Origin: Sphingomonas sp. OK281
GTDB lineage: Bacteria; Pseudomonadota; Alphaproteobacteria; Sphingomonadales; Sphingomonadaceae
DNA: 64,000 bases
NCBI RefSeq assembly: GCF_900115295.1
Contig: NZ_FOVZ01000005.1
Coordinates: 186,001-250,000 of the forward strand
Reading direction: 5' to 3'
The notes under the pieces are model-generated. The model was given only the letters and a program-made list of their open reading frames with translations, was not told the origin of the DNA and ran no database searches. Below are positions 16,795 to 24,838 of this stretch, in pieces. Each line of letters opens with the position of its first letter. Positions within the stretch are counted from its first letter, which is position 1. A program made the position numbers and the translations under genes.

Positions 16795-17951
16795 AGGGTG
16801 AGGCGTACATTACCGGGCTCGGCATGTCCGAGGTCGGCGTTCGCCTGACCCGGTCGCCGCTCGGGCTGACGCTGGATGCGGTGCGCGAGGCGGTTGCCGA
16901 TGCCGGGCTGACGCTCGACCAGATCGATGGCGTCGCGACGTATCCCGGCAAGATGGCGGCGTATCTGGGCTTCTCGCCGATCGGGTCGGACGACGTGATC
17001 GAGGCGTTCGGCCTCACCACGCGCTGGCATATCGGCGCGATGGAGACGACCGCGCAGCTCGGCGCGATTGCAGAGGCGGCGGCGGCGGTGAAGGCGGGGC
17101 TCGCGCGGCACGTGATCTGCTTTCGCACCGTGTATGAGGCAGCGGCGATGGCGCGGCCCGACGAGTTTCCGCCGATGGAGCGCCGCAAGGACGTCACCGG
17201 CAATTCGCAATGGGTGTCGCCGTTCGGGGCGTTCTCGGCCGCCAACTGGACCGCGCAGTTCGCGATGCGGCACATGAAACGCTATGGCCTGACGCGCGAA
17301 CAGCTCGCGCAGGTGGCGCTCAATGATCACGCCAACGCCGCGCTCAATCCGCGTGCGCTCGTGAAGCAGCCGTTGACGATGGACACTTATATGGCGGCGC
17401 GGATGATCTCGACGCCGTTCTGCCTGTACGATTGCGACCGGTTCACCGATTGCTCGACGGTGGTGATCGTGTCGGCGGGCGATGCGCTCGACGAGGTGAG
17501 GACGACTCCGATCCGCATCGCCGCGTCCGCGGGGTCGGTCGAGCGCTACAGCTGGGACCAGGCGGAATGGGCGAGCGCCTATCCGACCGGGCGCGATTTG
17601 TGGAAGAACACCGATTACACCGTAAAGGACGTCGATACCGTCCAGCTCTACGACGGGTTCGCGTTCCAGCCGATCACCTGGTTGGAAGGGCTCGGCTTTT
17701 GCGAGGTCGGCGAGGGCGGGCGCTTCATCGAGGGCGGCACGCGGATCGCGCGCGGTGGCAAGCTGCCGATGAATACGGGCGGCGGGCAGCTCGGCTGGGG
17801 ACGTCTGCACGGCTTCGGTTTCGCGTATGAGGCGGTCGTGCAGCTGCGCGGCGAGGGCGGTGCGCGACAGATCGGCGGCGATCCCCGCGTCGCGATCGCG
17901 ACGTCGGGCGGCGGGCCGATGGCAGCGGCCTTGTTGCTGGCGAAGGACTGA
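16791..17951 (+). CDS. Thiolase-superfamily lipid-transfer-like protein (Ltp2-like aldolase candidate)
   Basis: A 386-residue thiolase-fold protein starting at GTG with a 4-base overlap. The position where thiolases carry the nucleophilic cysteine has no Cys (GAMETTAQLG), and the usual GHP histidine motif is replaced by GGGQLGWGRLHGFG, so it is not a normal acetyltransferase. QLYDGFAFQP near residue 284 has a tyrosine that could serve in retro-aldol chemistry, as tyrosines do in Ltp2. With the DUF35 partner it is a good candidate for cleaving a tertiary beta-hydroxyacyl-CoA, releasing propionyl- or acetyl-CoA. Substrate is inferred. Confidence 0.8.
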   Translation: MKGEAYITGLGMSEVGVRLTRSPLGLTLDAVREAVADAGLTLDQIDGVATYPGKMAAYLGFSPIGSDDVIEAFGLTTRWHIGAMETTAQLGAIAEAAAAVKAGLARHVICFRTVYEAAAMARPDEFPPMERRKDVTGNSQWVSPFGAFSAANWTAQFAMRHMKRYGLTREQLAQVALNDHANAALNPRALVKQPLTMDTYMAARMISTPFCLYDCDRFTDCSTVVIVSAGDALDEVRTTPIRIAASAGSVERYSWDQAEWASAYPTGRDLWKNTDYTVKDVDTVQLYDGFAFQPITWLEGLGFCEVGEGGRFIEGGTRIARGGKLPMNTGGGQLGWGRLHGFGFAYEAVVQLRGEGGARQIGGDPRVAIATSGGGPMAAALLLAKD

Positions 17952-17958
17952 GCCGGTG

Positions 17959-18642
17959 ATGCCCGCGTTCCACCGGCATGTGCTCGTCACGCCGGGCGAG
18001 ACCGCGGTGAGCGTATGGGTCGAGGACGATTATCACCATATGGGCGTCACGCTGCACCATGACGGTGCGACCGTCGTGCGGGTCGAGGCGGAAATGCTGC
18101 GCGCGCCGTGGTCGACCTGTCCGGGGGCGGTCGCGCAACTCGAAGCGACGTTCGCGGGTGTCGCGCTGGAAGCGGTAGCGACGCGGGGTGAGAAGACGAT
18201 TAACTGCACCCATCTGCACGACATGGCGGTGATTGCCGCAGCTCACGCGCACGACGCCGCGCCGACCCGGTATGCGATCGCCGTCAGCGATGCGGTCGAT
18301 GGCATCCGGGTGGCCGAGATCGCGCGCGATGGGGTGCATGTGCTGCGCCTCGTCGAGCAGTCGGGCTTGATCGTTGAACCCGCCGCGGCATCCAAGGGGA
18401 CGCTGTTCCAGCTCGGCGGCTGGATCGCTTCGCTGGAACCAGCCGAACGGGAGGCGGCCAGATTGCTGCGTTGGGCAGCGATCATAGCACATGGTCGCGC
18501 GATCCCGATGGATCGGCAATCGGATGCGACGCGAATGCCGGCGACCTGCTTCACGTTTCAGGAAGGACGCAAGCAGCGGGCGTCGCGTGTGGGGCGGATC
18601 GTGGATTTCTCTGCGGGCGATACGCTGCCCTTAACCGGATAG
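17959..18642 (+). CDS. DUF2889-family protein
   Basis: A 227-residue protein that matches my recollection of the DUF2889 family: a PWSTCPGA segment near residue 53, then NCTHLHDMAVIAAAHA near 82. No enzymatic motif is recognised. Start is ATG 17959, with GTG at 17956 as an alternative, 7 bases after the thiolase-like gene, so it is the fourth gene of the P450 operon. Recurrent placement beside acyl-CoA genes suggests a binding or accessory role, but the function is unknown. The Cys-His cluster could bind metal. Confidence 0.65.
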   Translation: MPAFHRHVLVTPGETAVSVWVEDDYHHMGVTLHHDGATVVRVEAEMLRAPWSTCPGAVAQLEATFAGVALEAVATRGEKTINCTHLHDMAVIAAAHAHDAAPTRYAIAVSDAVDGIRVAEIARDGVHVLRLVEQSGLIVEPAAASKGTLFQLGGWIASLEPAEREAARLLRWAAIIAHGRAIPMDRQSDATRMPATCFTFQEGRKQRASRVGRIVDFSAGDTLPLTG

Positions 18643-18663
18643 GCCTTCGCGGGTTCACCCTTG

Positions 18664-18691
18664 ATGTTCCCCCGCGTCCGCGGGGGAACAT
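18664..18691. terminator. Perfect 13-bp hairpin between convergent genes
   Basis: ATGTTCCCCCGCG (18664-18676) and CGCGGGGGAACAT (18679-18691) are exact reverse complements with a 2-base loop. It lies between the DUF2889 gene and the convergent IclR gene. No U-tract follows, so it may be a repeat element working as a transcription barrier rather than a classical terminator. Confidence 0.6.
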
Positions 18692-18769
18692 GCCGGTTGG
18701 CGATCTCAAGATAAGCGGCAAGGGCCCGACATCGCTGCCGGGCCGCTCCTCGTCTTTCCTCGCGACCGC

Positions 18770-19669
18770 TCAGCTATACGCGCGCTCGCCGGGCATCGTG
18801 GACCGGTGCGCCATCATCGACACCGGCAGGCGCTCGGGCAAGCGGCTCGTTGCGGCGCAGGGAAGACCGGTCTCGAACAACGGCTGGACCACCGTGAATG
18901 CGGCTTCCTGGTTGTAGAAGCACCGAGTGACCGCATCGTTCAACGTCTCCAGCAACGCCGCCGTGTCGACCTGTTCGCTGGCATCGTAGACGAAGCCGAT
19001 CGCGAGCGGCTGGTTGGCGGGCTGGTCGGGGAACAGCACGGTGGCGACCTGCGCAGTCGTGTCGAAGCCGATCGGCCCGGCGATCTGACCGTCGATATGG
19101 CACTTCTGGAGCTTGCCCGCCATTTCGGGGAAGGCGAACTTGCGTTCGTCGGAAGCCTCGGCGTTCAGGCGGCGCAGCATGCTTTCGCGGCGTGCGGGTG
19201 GGATCGTCGAAAGCAGCAGCTGGCCGGCGGCGGAGTCGCATAGATGCTCCTTCTGACCGCCGCTGATCGCGAAGGAATTGGCGGTGCGAAGCGGCTTCTG
19301 CCCCTCGCGCCACGTGTAGATCTGCACCTTGAGGCCGACCATTCCGAACACGCCGACACCGAGCCCGGTCTGCGCGTTGAGGCGATCGATCAGACCGGTA
19401 AGCCGGCCATCCCGAACGACGGAGGGTTGTGCCGCACAGCCGAGCATCGCGGCGCGCGGGGTGGGGGAATAGGAGCGAGACTGCGGGTCCTTGTAGAGCA
19501 AACCCACCTCGACGAGGCTCGACAGGAGTTCGGACGTGCTGGACTGCGGGCGGTCGAAGCGACGGACGATATCCATCACCGTCGCCTGCGGATGCGTCTC
19601 GTCGAAAAACTCGAGGACTTCAATCACGCGCTTGGCGATCTTTGCCTTGTTCGATGCGTTCGCAACCAT
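18770..19669 (-). CDS. IclR-family transcriptional regulator
   Basis: A 299-residue regulator. The N-terminal winged helix-turn-helix spans about residues 10-65 (AKRVIEVLEFFDE, then ATVMDIVRRFDRPQSSTSELL). The C-terminal domain has the GAF-like effector fold with a CDSAAGQLLLS segment. IclR proteins often control aromatic or carboxylate catabolism. Start ATG 19669 follows AGGAGAGCG. An imperfect dyad overlapping a TTGACA lies 36 bases upstream and may be an autoregulatory site. It is the best regulator candidate for the neighbouring CoA-transferase and SDR genes, and perhaps for more. Confidence 0.8.
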   Translation of the reverse strand: MVANASNKAKIAKRVIEVLEFFDETHPQATVMDIVRRFDRPQSSTSELLSSLVEVGLLYKDPQSRSYSPTPRAAMLGCAAQPSVVRDGRLTGLIDRLNAQTGLGVGVFGMVGLKVQIYTWREGQKPLRTANSFAISGGQKEHLCDSAAGQLLLSTIPPARRESMLRRLNAEASDERKFAFPEMAGKLQKCHIDGQIAGPIGFDTTAQVATVLFPDQPANQPLAIGFVYDASEQVDTAALLETLNDAVTRCFYNQEAAFTVVQPLFETGLPCAATSRLPERLPVSMMAHRSTMPGERAYS

Positions 19670-20039
19670 GTCCGCTCTCCTATCATTTTTTTATAATAGA
19701 CAGGGTTGTTCAATACGCCGGACATATTGTCAACAAAACCGAGGGGGCTTCACTTATTTGTGCGGCACAAAAAATCTGTTACCGAAATGGGTGTATCGCA
19801 GAGGTGATCGGGCCGGAATGGCGGCGCAAATCGAGGATGGTAGCGCCAACAGGGGGATATTGTGCGGTGCGGTAAAATCGCGGTTTGGGGACAGGATTAT
19901 TTTTTTACCATAGGACGAAATGTATCGGCGGAACGCCGATATGCCGGACCATCCGGTCGGCAAACCGGACGTTCTCGCAGTAGACGAGCTGAAAAAGCCG
20001 TGGGCCGACGAGGCAGGTCGCGCGACTCGGATTACCGAC
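19670..20039. other. 370-base gap without a gene
   Basis: The gap separates the IclR gene from the CoA-transferase, both on the minus strand. It is more AT-rich than its surroundings and holds the IclR promoter region near 19705-19734. It also has a small hairpin, TATCGGCG-GAA-CGCCGATA, near 19922-19940. Short open frames here show no recognisable family and poor codon use. Confidence 0.6.
19705..19734 (-). promoter_or_regulatory. Imperfect dyad and TTGACA box upstream of the IclR gene
   Basis: GTTGTTCAATA (19705-19715) and TATTGTCAAC (19725-19734) form a near-perfect inverted repeat with a 9-base spacer. The right arm contains TTGACA on the minus strand, a consensus -35 box. It lies just upstream of the regulator start at 19669. 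Autoregulation is inferred. Confidence 0.4.
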
Positions 20040-21266
20040 TCAGGCGATCGCGCCCTTGGCCTTCAGGTCCTCGATCCGGTCCCAGTCGACGCCTAGTTCC
20101 ATCAGCACCAACTCTGTATGCTCCGATGCCTGGGGTGAGCGGGTGGTCTTGAGCGGCTTGCCGTCGAACTGCACAGGGCCGCGGACGAGGCGCAACGGCG
20201 CACCGCCATCGCCGCCCTCGACTTCGACGATCATATCGTTGGCGAGCGCCTGCTCGTCGGTGAGCAGATCCTCGAAACTTTGCACCGGTGCCCACTGGCC
20301 CTTCATGGTCTTCAGGTGCTGGCGCCAATAGGCGAAGGGCTGTGCGGCGAACGCCTTGACCAGGATGTCGCTCGCGGCGCCGGCATTCTCGATGAGCAAT
20401 TTCACGTCGGCAAAGCGCGGGTCGTTCGCTGCTTCCGGAACGCCGACATGCGCGAACGTGTCGGCGATCAGGCCGGTAGGGCTGACCATGCACAGGTTGA
20501 TCGTGCCGCCGTCCGACGTGCGGAAATTGCCCATGAACGGATTGCGCGTCGAGCCGCCCGAGACAGGCATGCCGTTGCGCGTGACGATGCCCGTCTCCAT
20601 CACCTGCGAGACCAGCGCGCCCGACGCCCACCACGCGGCGCTGAGCAGGGACACGTCGAGTTCGGCACCTTCGCCGGTCTTTTCACGATTGTAGAGTGCC
20701 GCCGCGATCCCGCCAGCGATGAACATGCCGCCGATCGAGTCGCCGAATGCGGCGATACCCTGCGTCAGCGGCCCGTCGAGTTCGGCAGGGGTCATTGAAT
20801 AGGCGACGCCGCTGCGCGACCAGAAACACGTTCCGTCGAACCCGCCGATCTCGCGCTCGGGACCCTTGTTCCCGAGGGCACTGCCCCGCGCGTAAATGAT
20901 GTTCGGGTTGACCGCGCGAATATGTTCGATGTCGAACTTGTTCTTCTGGCGGACCTGCGGGAGATAGTTGGTCAGGAACACGTCGCAGGTCTTGGCGAGT
21001 TCGTAGAGGATCTCCTGGCCTTCTAGGGTCGAGATATCGATGCCGACGCTGCGCTTGCCACGATTAGGATGCTCGAACAGCGTGTGGCGCTGAGGATCGA
21101 GCGTCACGCCGCCCATGTTGAGGAACCCGCGCTGCGTATCGCCGCGCACCGGGTGCTCGATCTTGATGACGTCCGCCCCCCAGTCGGCCAGGATGCCTCC
21201 TGCCGCCGGCACGAACGTGAATTGCGCCACTTCCAGCACACGGACGCCCTTCATGACGTGTGTCAT
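20040..21266 (-). CDS. Class III (CaiB/BaiF) CoA-transferase
   Basis: A 408-residue protein. GVRVLEVAQFTFVPAAGGILADWGADVIKIE at the N-terminus is the family signature, and Asp176 in GDSIGGM matches the catalytic aspartate that forms the acyl-aspartyl anhydride. LYNREKTGEGAELDVSLL follows in standard order. It would move CoA between acyl-CoA and a free acid without ATP. Start ATG 21266 was chosen because the family signature begins immediately; the longer frame upstream is out of the family. It is divergent from an SDR, with a shared motif between them. Confidence 0.9.
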   Translation of the reverse strand: MTHVMKGVRVLEVAQFTFVPAAGGILADWGADVIKIEHPVRGDTQRGFLNMGGVTLDPQRHTLFEHPNRGKRSVGIDISTLEGQEILYELAKTCDVFLTNYLPQVRQKNKFDIEHIRAVNPNIIYARGSALGNKGPEREIGGFDGTCFWSRSGVAYSMTPAELDGPLTQGIAAFGDSIGGMFIAGGIAAALYNREKTGEGAELDVSLLSAAWWASGALVSQVMETGIVTRNGMPVSGGSTRNPFMGNFRTSDGGTINLCMVSPTGLIADTFAHVGVPEAANDPRFADVKLLIENAGAASDILVKAFAAQPFAYWRQHLKTMKGQWAPVQSFEDLLTDEQALANDMIVEVEGGDGGAPLRLVRGPVQFDGKPLKTTRSPQASEHTELVLMELGVDWDRIEDLKAKGAIA

Positions 21267-21405
21267 ATCATTCCCCTGCGTCGGAATGTGCCGACGTCCT
21301 ATTGCCCGGAAGCCTATAAGGTGATGCGGCGGCGACAAGGCGCGGGGGCGATGCGCGGTGCTCCTATCGCTGGCACGATACGCCGGTGGTCGCCAACGCC
21401 ACGGC

Positions 21406-21419
21406 GATATCCCCGGGCG
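21406..21419 (+). promoter_or_regulatory. Candidate shared operator, GATATCCCCGGGCG
   Basis: A member of the ten-site SATATC...GGGCG set, located between the divergent CoA-transferase and SDR starts. One base shorter than most copies. Function inferred from recurrence. Confidence 0.35.
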
Positions 21420-21498
21420 TCGGTTGATGAAGCCAGAAACGCTGTCGATAGCCAGTGCAATGCCGCGCCGATGCGCGGCGCCCATTGGGAGAGATGTT

Positions 21499-22287
21499 AT
21501 GAAGATCGACACATCGCTGTCCGCCATCGTTACCGGCGGTGCATCGGGACTGGGACTCGCCACTGCGCAGGCGTTGATCGCCGCCGGCGTGAACGTCGCG
21601 ATCTTCGATATCAGCGCCGACGGCGAGCGGATCGCCGACGAGATTGGTGCAAGTTTCTTCAAGGTCGACATAACCTCGGAAGACAGGGCGCTCGCCGGGT
21701 TCGAGGCGGCACGCGCTGCGAACGGGCAGGAGCGTATCCTCGTCCACTGCGCGATGGTCGCGAAGGGTGGCAAGACCGTCAGCAAGGACAAGGCGACGGG
21801 CGGATACAAGCGCCTTTCGACCGAGGATTACGCGCTGTCGGCGGAGGGCATACTCGTCGCAAGCTACCGGATGGCGTCGATCGCCGCGCTGGGGATGGCG
21901 GCGCTCGACCCGCTCGAGGACGGCGAGCGCGGCACGATCGTGCTGACATCGAGCGCGGCGGCGCAGGACGGGCAGGTGGGACAGATCTGTTACGGATCGC
22001 TCAAGGCAGGGGTGAACGGCCTGGTGCTGCCGATGGCGCGCGACCTGATGGACCTCGGCATCCGCGTGAACGCGATCATGCCCGGCATTTTCGCGACGCC
22101 GCCGATGCTGCGCTTTAAGGAACTGAACCCGCCGATGTGGGACAGTCTGAATGCATCGGTGCCGTTCCCCAAGCGACTCGGCAAGCCCGAGGAGTTCGCC
22201 AGCCTAGTGATGGAGCTGGTGCGCAACACCTATTTCAACGCGCAGACGATCCGCCTCGACGGCGCGATCCGGATGCCGCCGCGATAG
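21499..22287 (+). CDS. SDR, 3-hydroxyacyl-CoA dehydrogenase type II-like
   Basis: A 262-residue short-chain dehydrogenase with VTGGASGLGLAT near residue 12, an aspartate after beta-2 (IFDIS) indicating NAD, the catalytic serine in TSSAAAQDG and Tyr165/Lys169 in YGSLK. The HCAMVAKGGKTV insertion and overall order resemble the HSD10/FadB2-type 3-hydroxyacyl-CoA dehydrogenases. Start ATG follows GGGAGAGATGTT. Divergent from the CoA-transferase, it could oxidise the hydroxyacyl-CoA of the same pathway. Confidence 0.8.
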   Translation: MKIDTSLSAIVTGGASGLGLATAQALIAAGVNVAIFDISADGERIADEIGASFFKVDITSEDRALAGFEAARAANGQERILVHCAMVAKGGKTVSKDKATGGYKRLSTEDYALSAEGILVASYRMASIAALGMAALDPLEDGERGTIVLTSSAAAQDGQVGQICYGSLKAGVNGLVLPMARDLMDLGIRVNAIMPGIFATPPMLRFKELNPPMWDSLNASVPFPKRLGKPEEFASLVMELVRNTYFNAQTIRLDGAIRMPPR

Positions 22288-22341
22288 GAAAGTGATGACG
22301 TGAAAGGCTGGCAAACTTTGTGCGCTGCGGCATCGAAAGGA

Positions 22342-22374
22342 TTGACAACGGCAAACTGCTAACCTAGCTTAGCA
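22342..22374 (+). promoter_or_regulatory. Promoter with overlapping dyad
   Basis: TTGACA at 22342-22347 and TAGCTT at 22365-22370 are 17 bases apart, a sigma-70-like spacing. The dyad TGCTAACCTAGCTTAGCA (22357-22374) covers the -10 region, so a repressor could bind there. The next gene begins at 22438. Confidence 0.45.
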
Positions 22375-22437
22375 TTATCGTGGATTACGATCCGCACCGT
22401 CATCAAAGTTTTTCGTTTTCGCCTGGGAGCAAAAGTC

Positions 22438-22734
22438 ATGAAGAAGTTCGCCCTGATTCTCGCCTTCGCCGCTCTGGCGCCTGCCGTCCCGGCGTTCGCC
22501 CATGAGGTCGCAGTGCCCGTCAAGGCCGTGCCTTCGGCCGTGCCCGTCGTCGGCAAGATGCTCTATAGCACCGGCGGCAAGAAGCTGGCCGCGATCTATA
22601 AGCTCGATGCCGGCAGCGCGCCGCAGATCCTACTCGACGGCAAGCTCATCACCGTGCCAAGCGATACGCTCAGTGACGTCGATGGGCACATCGAAACGAG
22701 CCTGACCAAGAAGGACCTTATGACGCGCCGCTGA
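22438..22734 (+). CDS. Small secreted protein of unknown function
   Basis: A 98-residue protein with a clear signal peptide: two lysines, a hydrophobic core from residue 4 to 18, and an AFA cleavage site before His22. The mature part of about 77 residues is rich in V, A and K (VPVKAVPSAVPVVGKMLYS, then KKLAAIYKLD) and has no cysteine or known motif. It has its own promoter-like boxes and a strong terminator, so it is a single-gene unit. It probably sits in the periplasm. No function is proposed. Confidence 0.75.
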   Translation: MKKFALILAFAALAPAVPAFAHEVAVPVKAVPSAVPVVGKMLYSTGGKKLAAIYKLDAGSAPQILLDGKLITVPSDTLSDVDGHIETSLTKKDLMTRR

Positions 22735-22755
22735 TCTTCGGCGACGCTATGGAAG

Positions 22756-22790
22756 GGGCACCGCGACGGTATGTCGCGGTGCCCTTTTTT
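22756..22790 (+). terminator. Rho-independent terminator
   Basis: GGGCACCGCGAC (22756-22767) pairs perfectly with GTCGCGGTGCCC (22773-22784) around a 5-base loop, followed by TTTTTT. It ends the secreted-protein gene and may also limit read-through towards the convergent MarR gene. Confidence 0.9.
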
Positions 22791-22907
22791 GTTGGGCGGC
22801 GAGCGTGCGGATCCTTGGCGGTGCCGGACGGCGCCTACATGTCCGATCGGGATCGCCAAAGGCGTTAAACGGGGAGGGTGCCAGACCGACGGCAAAGCGC
22901 CGCAGCC

Positions 22908-23378
22908 TTACTTCATCGCAGCGATATTTACCGCGATCCTGTCAAGATACGTCTCCAGCCGCGCGATATCGTCCGCGTCGAACCCTGCGAAGATCGCTTC
23001 CTCGTGGATCATCGCCACGCCGGATATCTTGTCGAGCAGCGTACTCGCCGCGTCGGTCAGGTGGATGCAATGGGCGCGACGGTCGTCTTCCTTGGGCTGG
23101 CGGACGAGCATCCCGTCGCTGCACAGTCGGTCGATCAGCCTTCCGACCGACGCCTCGGACATTTCGAGCGTTTCGGCCACCTCGCGCTGCGTCACGCCGG
23201 GGTGCCGCGAGACCACCGCGATCAGCGTCCATTGTGACCGCGTCACGCCGATATCCGCGACGCTCTGATCGAAACGCTTGTGCATCTGCCGCGCGGTCAC
23301 CGTCATCTTGAGCGACAGCGCGCGGCGGACGTTGATCGGTTCCTTGGCGCCAGCTTTGGGTTTCAGAAGCGTGGCCAA
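22908..23378 (-). CDS. MarR-family transcriptional regulator
   Basis: A 156-residue winged-helix regulator: GVTRSQWTLIAVVSRHPGVTQREVAETLEMSEASVGRLIDRL spans the helix-turn-helix (about residues 45-85), and KEDDRRAHCIHLTDAA is the wing with the conserved D-R-R. MarR dimers typically release DNA on binding aromatic acids or acyl-CoAs. It starts 4 bases after the thiolase stop, so it is co-transcribed with the thiolase and probably senses a pathway intermediate. Confidence 0.85.
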   Translation of the reverse strand: MATLLKPKAGAKEPINVRRALSLKMTVTARQMHKRFDQSVADIGVTRSQWTLIAVVSRHPGVTQREVAETLEMSEASVGRLIDRLCSDGMLVRQPKEDDRRAHCIHLTDAASTLLDKISGVAMIHEEAIFAGFDADDIARLETYLDRIAVNIAAMK

Positions 23379-23382
23379 GCGA

Positions 23383-24654
23383 TCAGACTCGTTCGATGAT
23401 GATCGCTGGTGCCATGCCGCCAGCGGCGCACATCGTGATCAAGCCATAGCGTCCGCCGGTCCGTTCGAGTTCGTCGAGTGCCGTGCCGATCAGCACCGCG
23501 CCGGTCGCGCCGATCGGGTGGCCGAGCGCGATCGATCCGCCATTTGGGTTCACCTTCGCGCGATCGAGCCCCAGGTCGCGGATGAACTTCTCGACGACCA
23601 CGGCGAATGCCTCGTTGACCTCGAACACGTCGATATCGGCGACGGTCAGCCCGGCCTTCGCCAGGACCTTCCTGGCAGCCGGGACGGGACCGTTGAGCAT
23701 CAGCGTCGGATCGTCGCCGACATTGGCGGTCGCGACGATCCGCGCGCGCGGCGTCCAGCCTTGCTTCTCGGCATAATCCTTTGAGGCGAGCAGGATCGCC
23801 GCCGCGCCGTCGACCACGCCTGACGACGTGCCGACATGATGGACGGGTTCGAAGTCGAGATCGGGATAGCGCTGATTGATGAGTTGCTTGAAAGTCGGGC
23901 CGTCCTTGCTGGAGGGCATGTCGTAGAACGCGGCGAACGCGGGCTTGAGCTGGCCAAGGCTCTCCGCCGTCGTGTCCGGCCGGGGATATTCTTCATGATC
24001 GAGCAGCACGTTGCCGTCGTCGTCGCTGACCATCACGGTCGACCGGTCGAAACGTCCCTCGGCGATCGCGAGCGCGGCGCGGCGCTGGCTCTCGGCGCCG
24101 AACAGCTCCAGGTCTGCGCGGCTGATGCCTTCCATCGCCGCGATCGCATCGGCCGCGACGCCCTGGTTGGTCTGCGGATGCTTTGCCTGCAACCGCGCAT
24201 TGCCCGTGCCGAGACCACTCGCCGCGTTGACCTTCGCCTCGCGCAGCCTGCCGCCGTATTCGACGACATGGCTCATCATCTCGGTGCCGCCGGCGATGAC
24301 CAAGTCTTCCATGCCCGCCATAATCTGCGCGGCGGCGAGCGTCGTCGCTGTGATCCCCGAGCCACAGAAACGATCGAGCGTCACCCCGCTGGCACGCGGG
24401 TCATAGCCTGCATCGAGCGCGGCCATCCGGCCGATATCGCCGCCCTGCAGACCGACCTGCGCGCTGGTGCCCCAAATGATGTCGTCGACATCTTCGGTCC
24501 TGATATGGTTGCGGTCCTTCAGGGCGACGAGCACCGCGACGGCGAGATGTTGCGGGTGCATGCCTGCATAGGCGCCGCCCTTCTTTCCGTTCGCGGCAGC
24601 TTTGCCAACGCCGCGCGGGGTGCGGACGGCGTCGATGATATAGGCATCGGCCAT
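23383..24654 (-). CDS. Acetyl-CoA acetyltransferase (thiolase)
   Basis: A 423-residue catalytic thiolase. The nucleophile is Cys97 (DRFCGSG), the histidine is His379 (GHPIGAT) and the second cysteine is Cys409 (MCAAGG). Thus, unlike the protein at 16791, all catalytic residues are present. It would cleave a 3-oxoacyl-CoA with CoA, releasing acetyl-CoA. Start ATG 24654 begins MADAYIIDAVRTPRG, the usual N-terminus. It forms an operon with the MarR gene and is divergent from an MFS transporter. Confidence 0.92.
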   Translation of the reverse strand: MADAYIIDAVRTPRGVGKAAANGKKGGAYAGMHPQHLAVAVLVALKDRNHIRTEDVDDIIWGTSAQVGLQGGDIGRMAALDAGYDPRASGVTLDRFCGSGITATTLAAAQIMAGMEDLVIAGGTEMMSHVVEYGGRLREAKVNAASGLGTGNARLQAKHPQTNQGVAADAIAAMEGISRADLELFGAESQRRAALAIAEGRFDRSTVMVSDDDGNVLLDHEEYPRPDTTAESLGQLKPAFAAFYDMPSSKDGPTFKQLINQRYPDLDFEPVHHVGTSSGVVDGAAAILLASKDYAEKQGWTPRARIVATANVGDDPTLMLNGPVPAARKVLAKAGLTVADIDVFEVNEAFAVVVEKFIRDLGLDRAKVNPNGGSIALGHPIGATGAVLIGTALDELERTGGRYGLITMCAAGGMAPAIIIERV

Positions 24655-24712
24655 GATCGTCTTCCTCTGTGCGGGACGGTCGCGACGAGCGGCGGCTCCG
24701 GCGTTCCGGACC

Positions 24713-24726
24713 GATATCGCATGGCG
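24713..24726 (+). promoter_or_regulatory. Candidate shared operator, GATATCGCATGGCG
   Basis: The weakest member of the ten-site set: GATATCGC then ATGGCG. It lies between the divergent thiolase and MFS starts. Function inferred from position and similarity only. Confidence 0.3.
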
Positions 24727-24838
24727 AAACACGCGGCGCCAGTCCGTGGCAATCGCGACGGCGATCTGTCGGGCGTCTTTGCTTCCCACCCGCAATCATC
24801 GCCGATACCACGGCTTTCCATGACGGAGAGGGCCGCAG

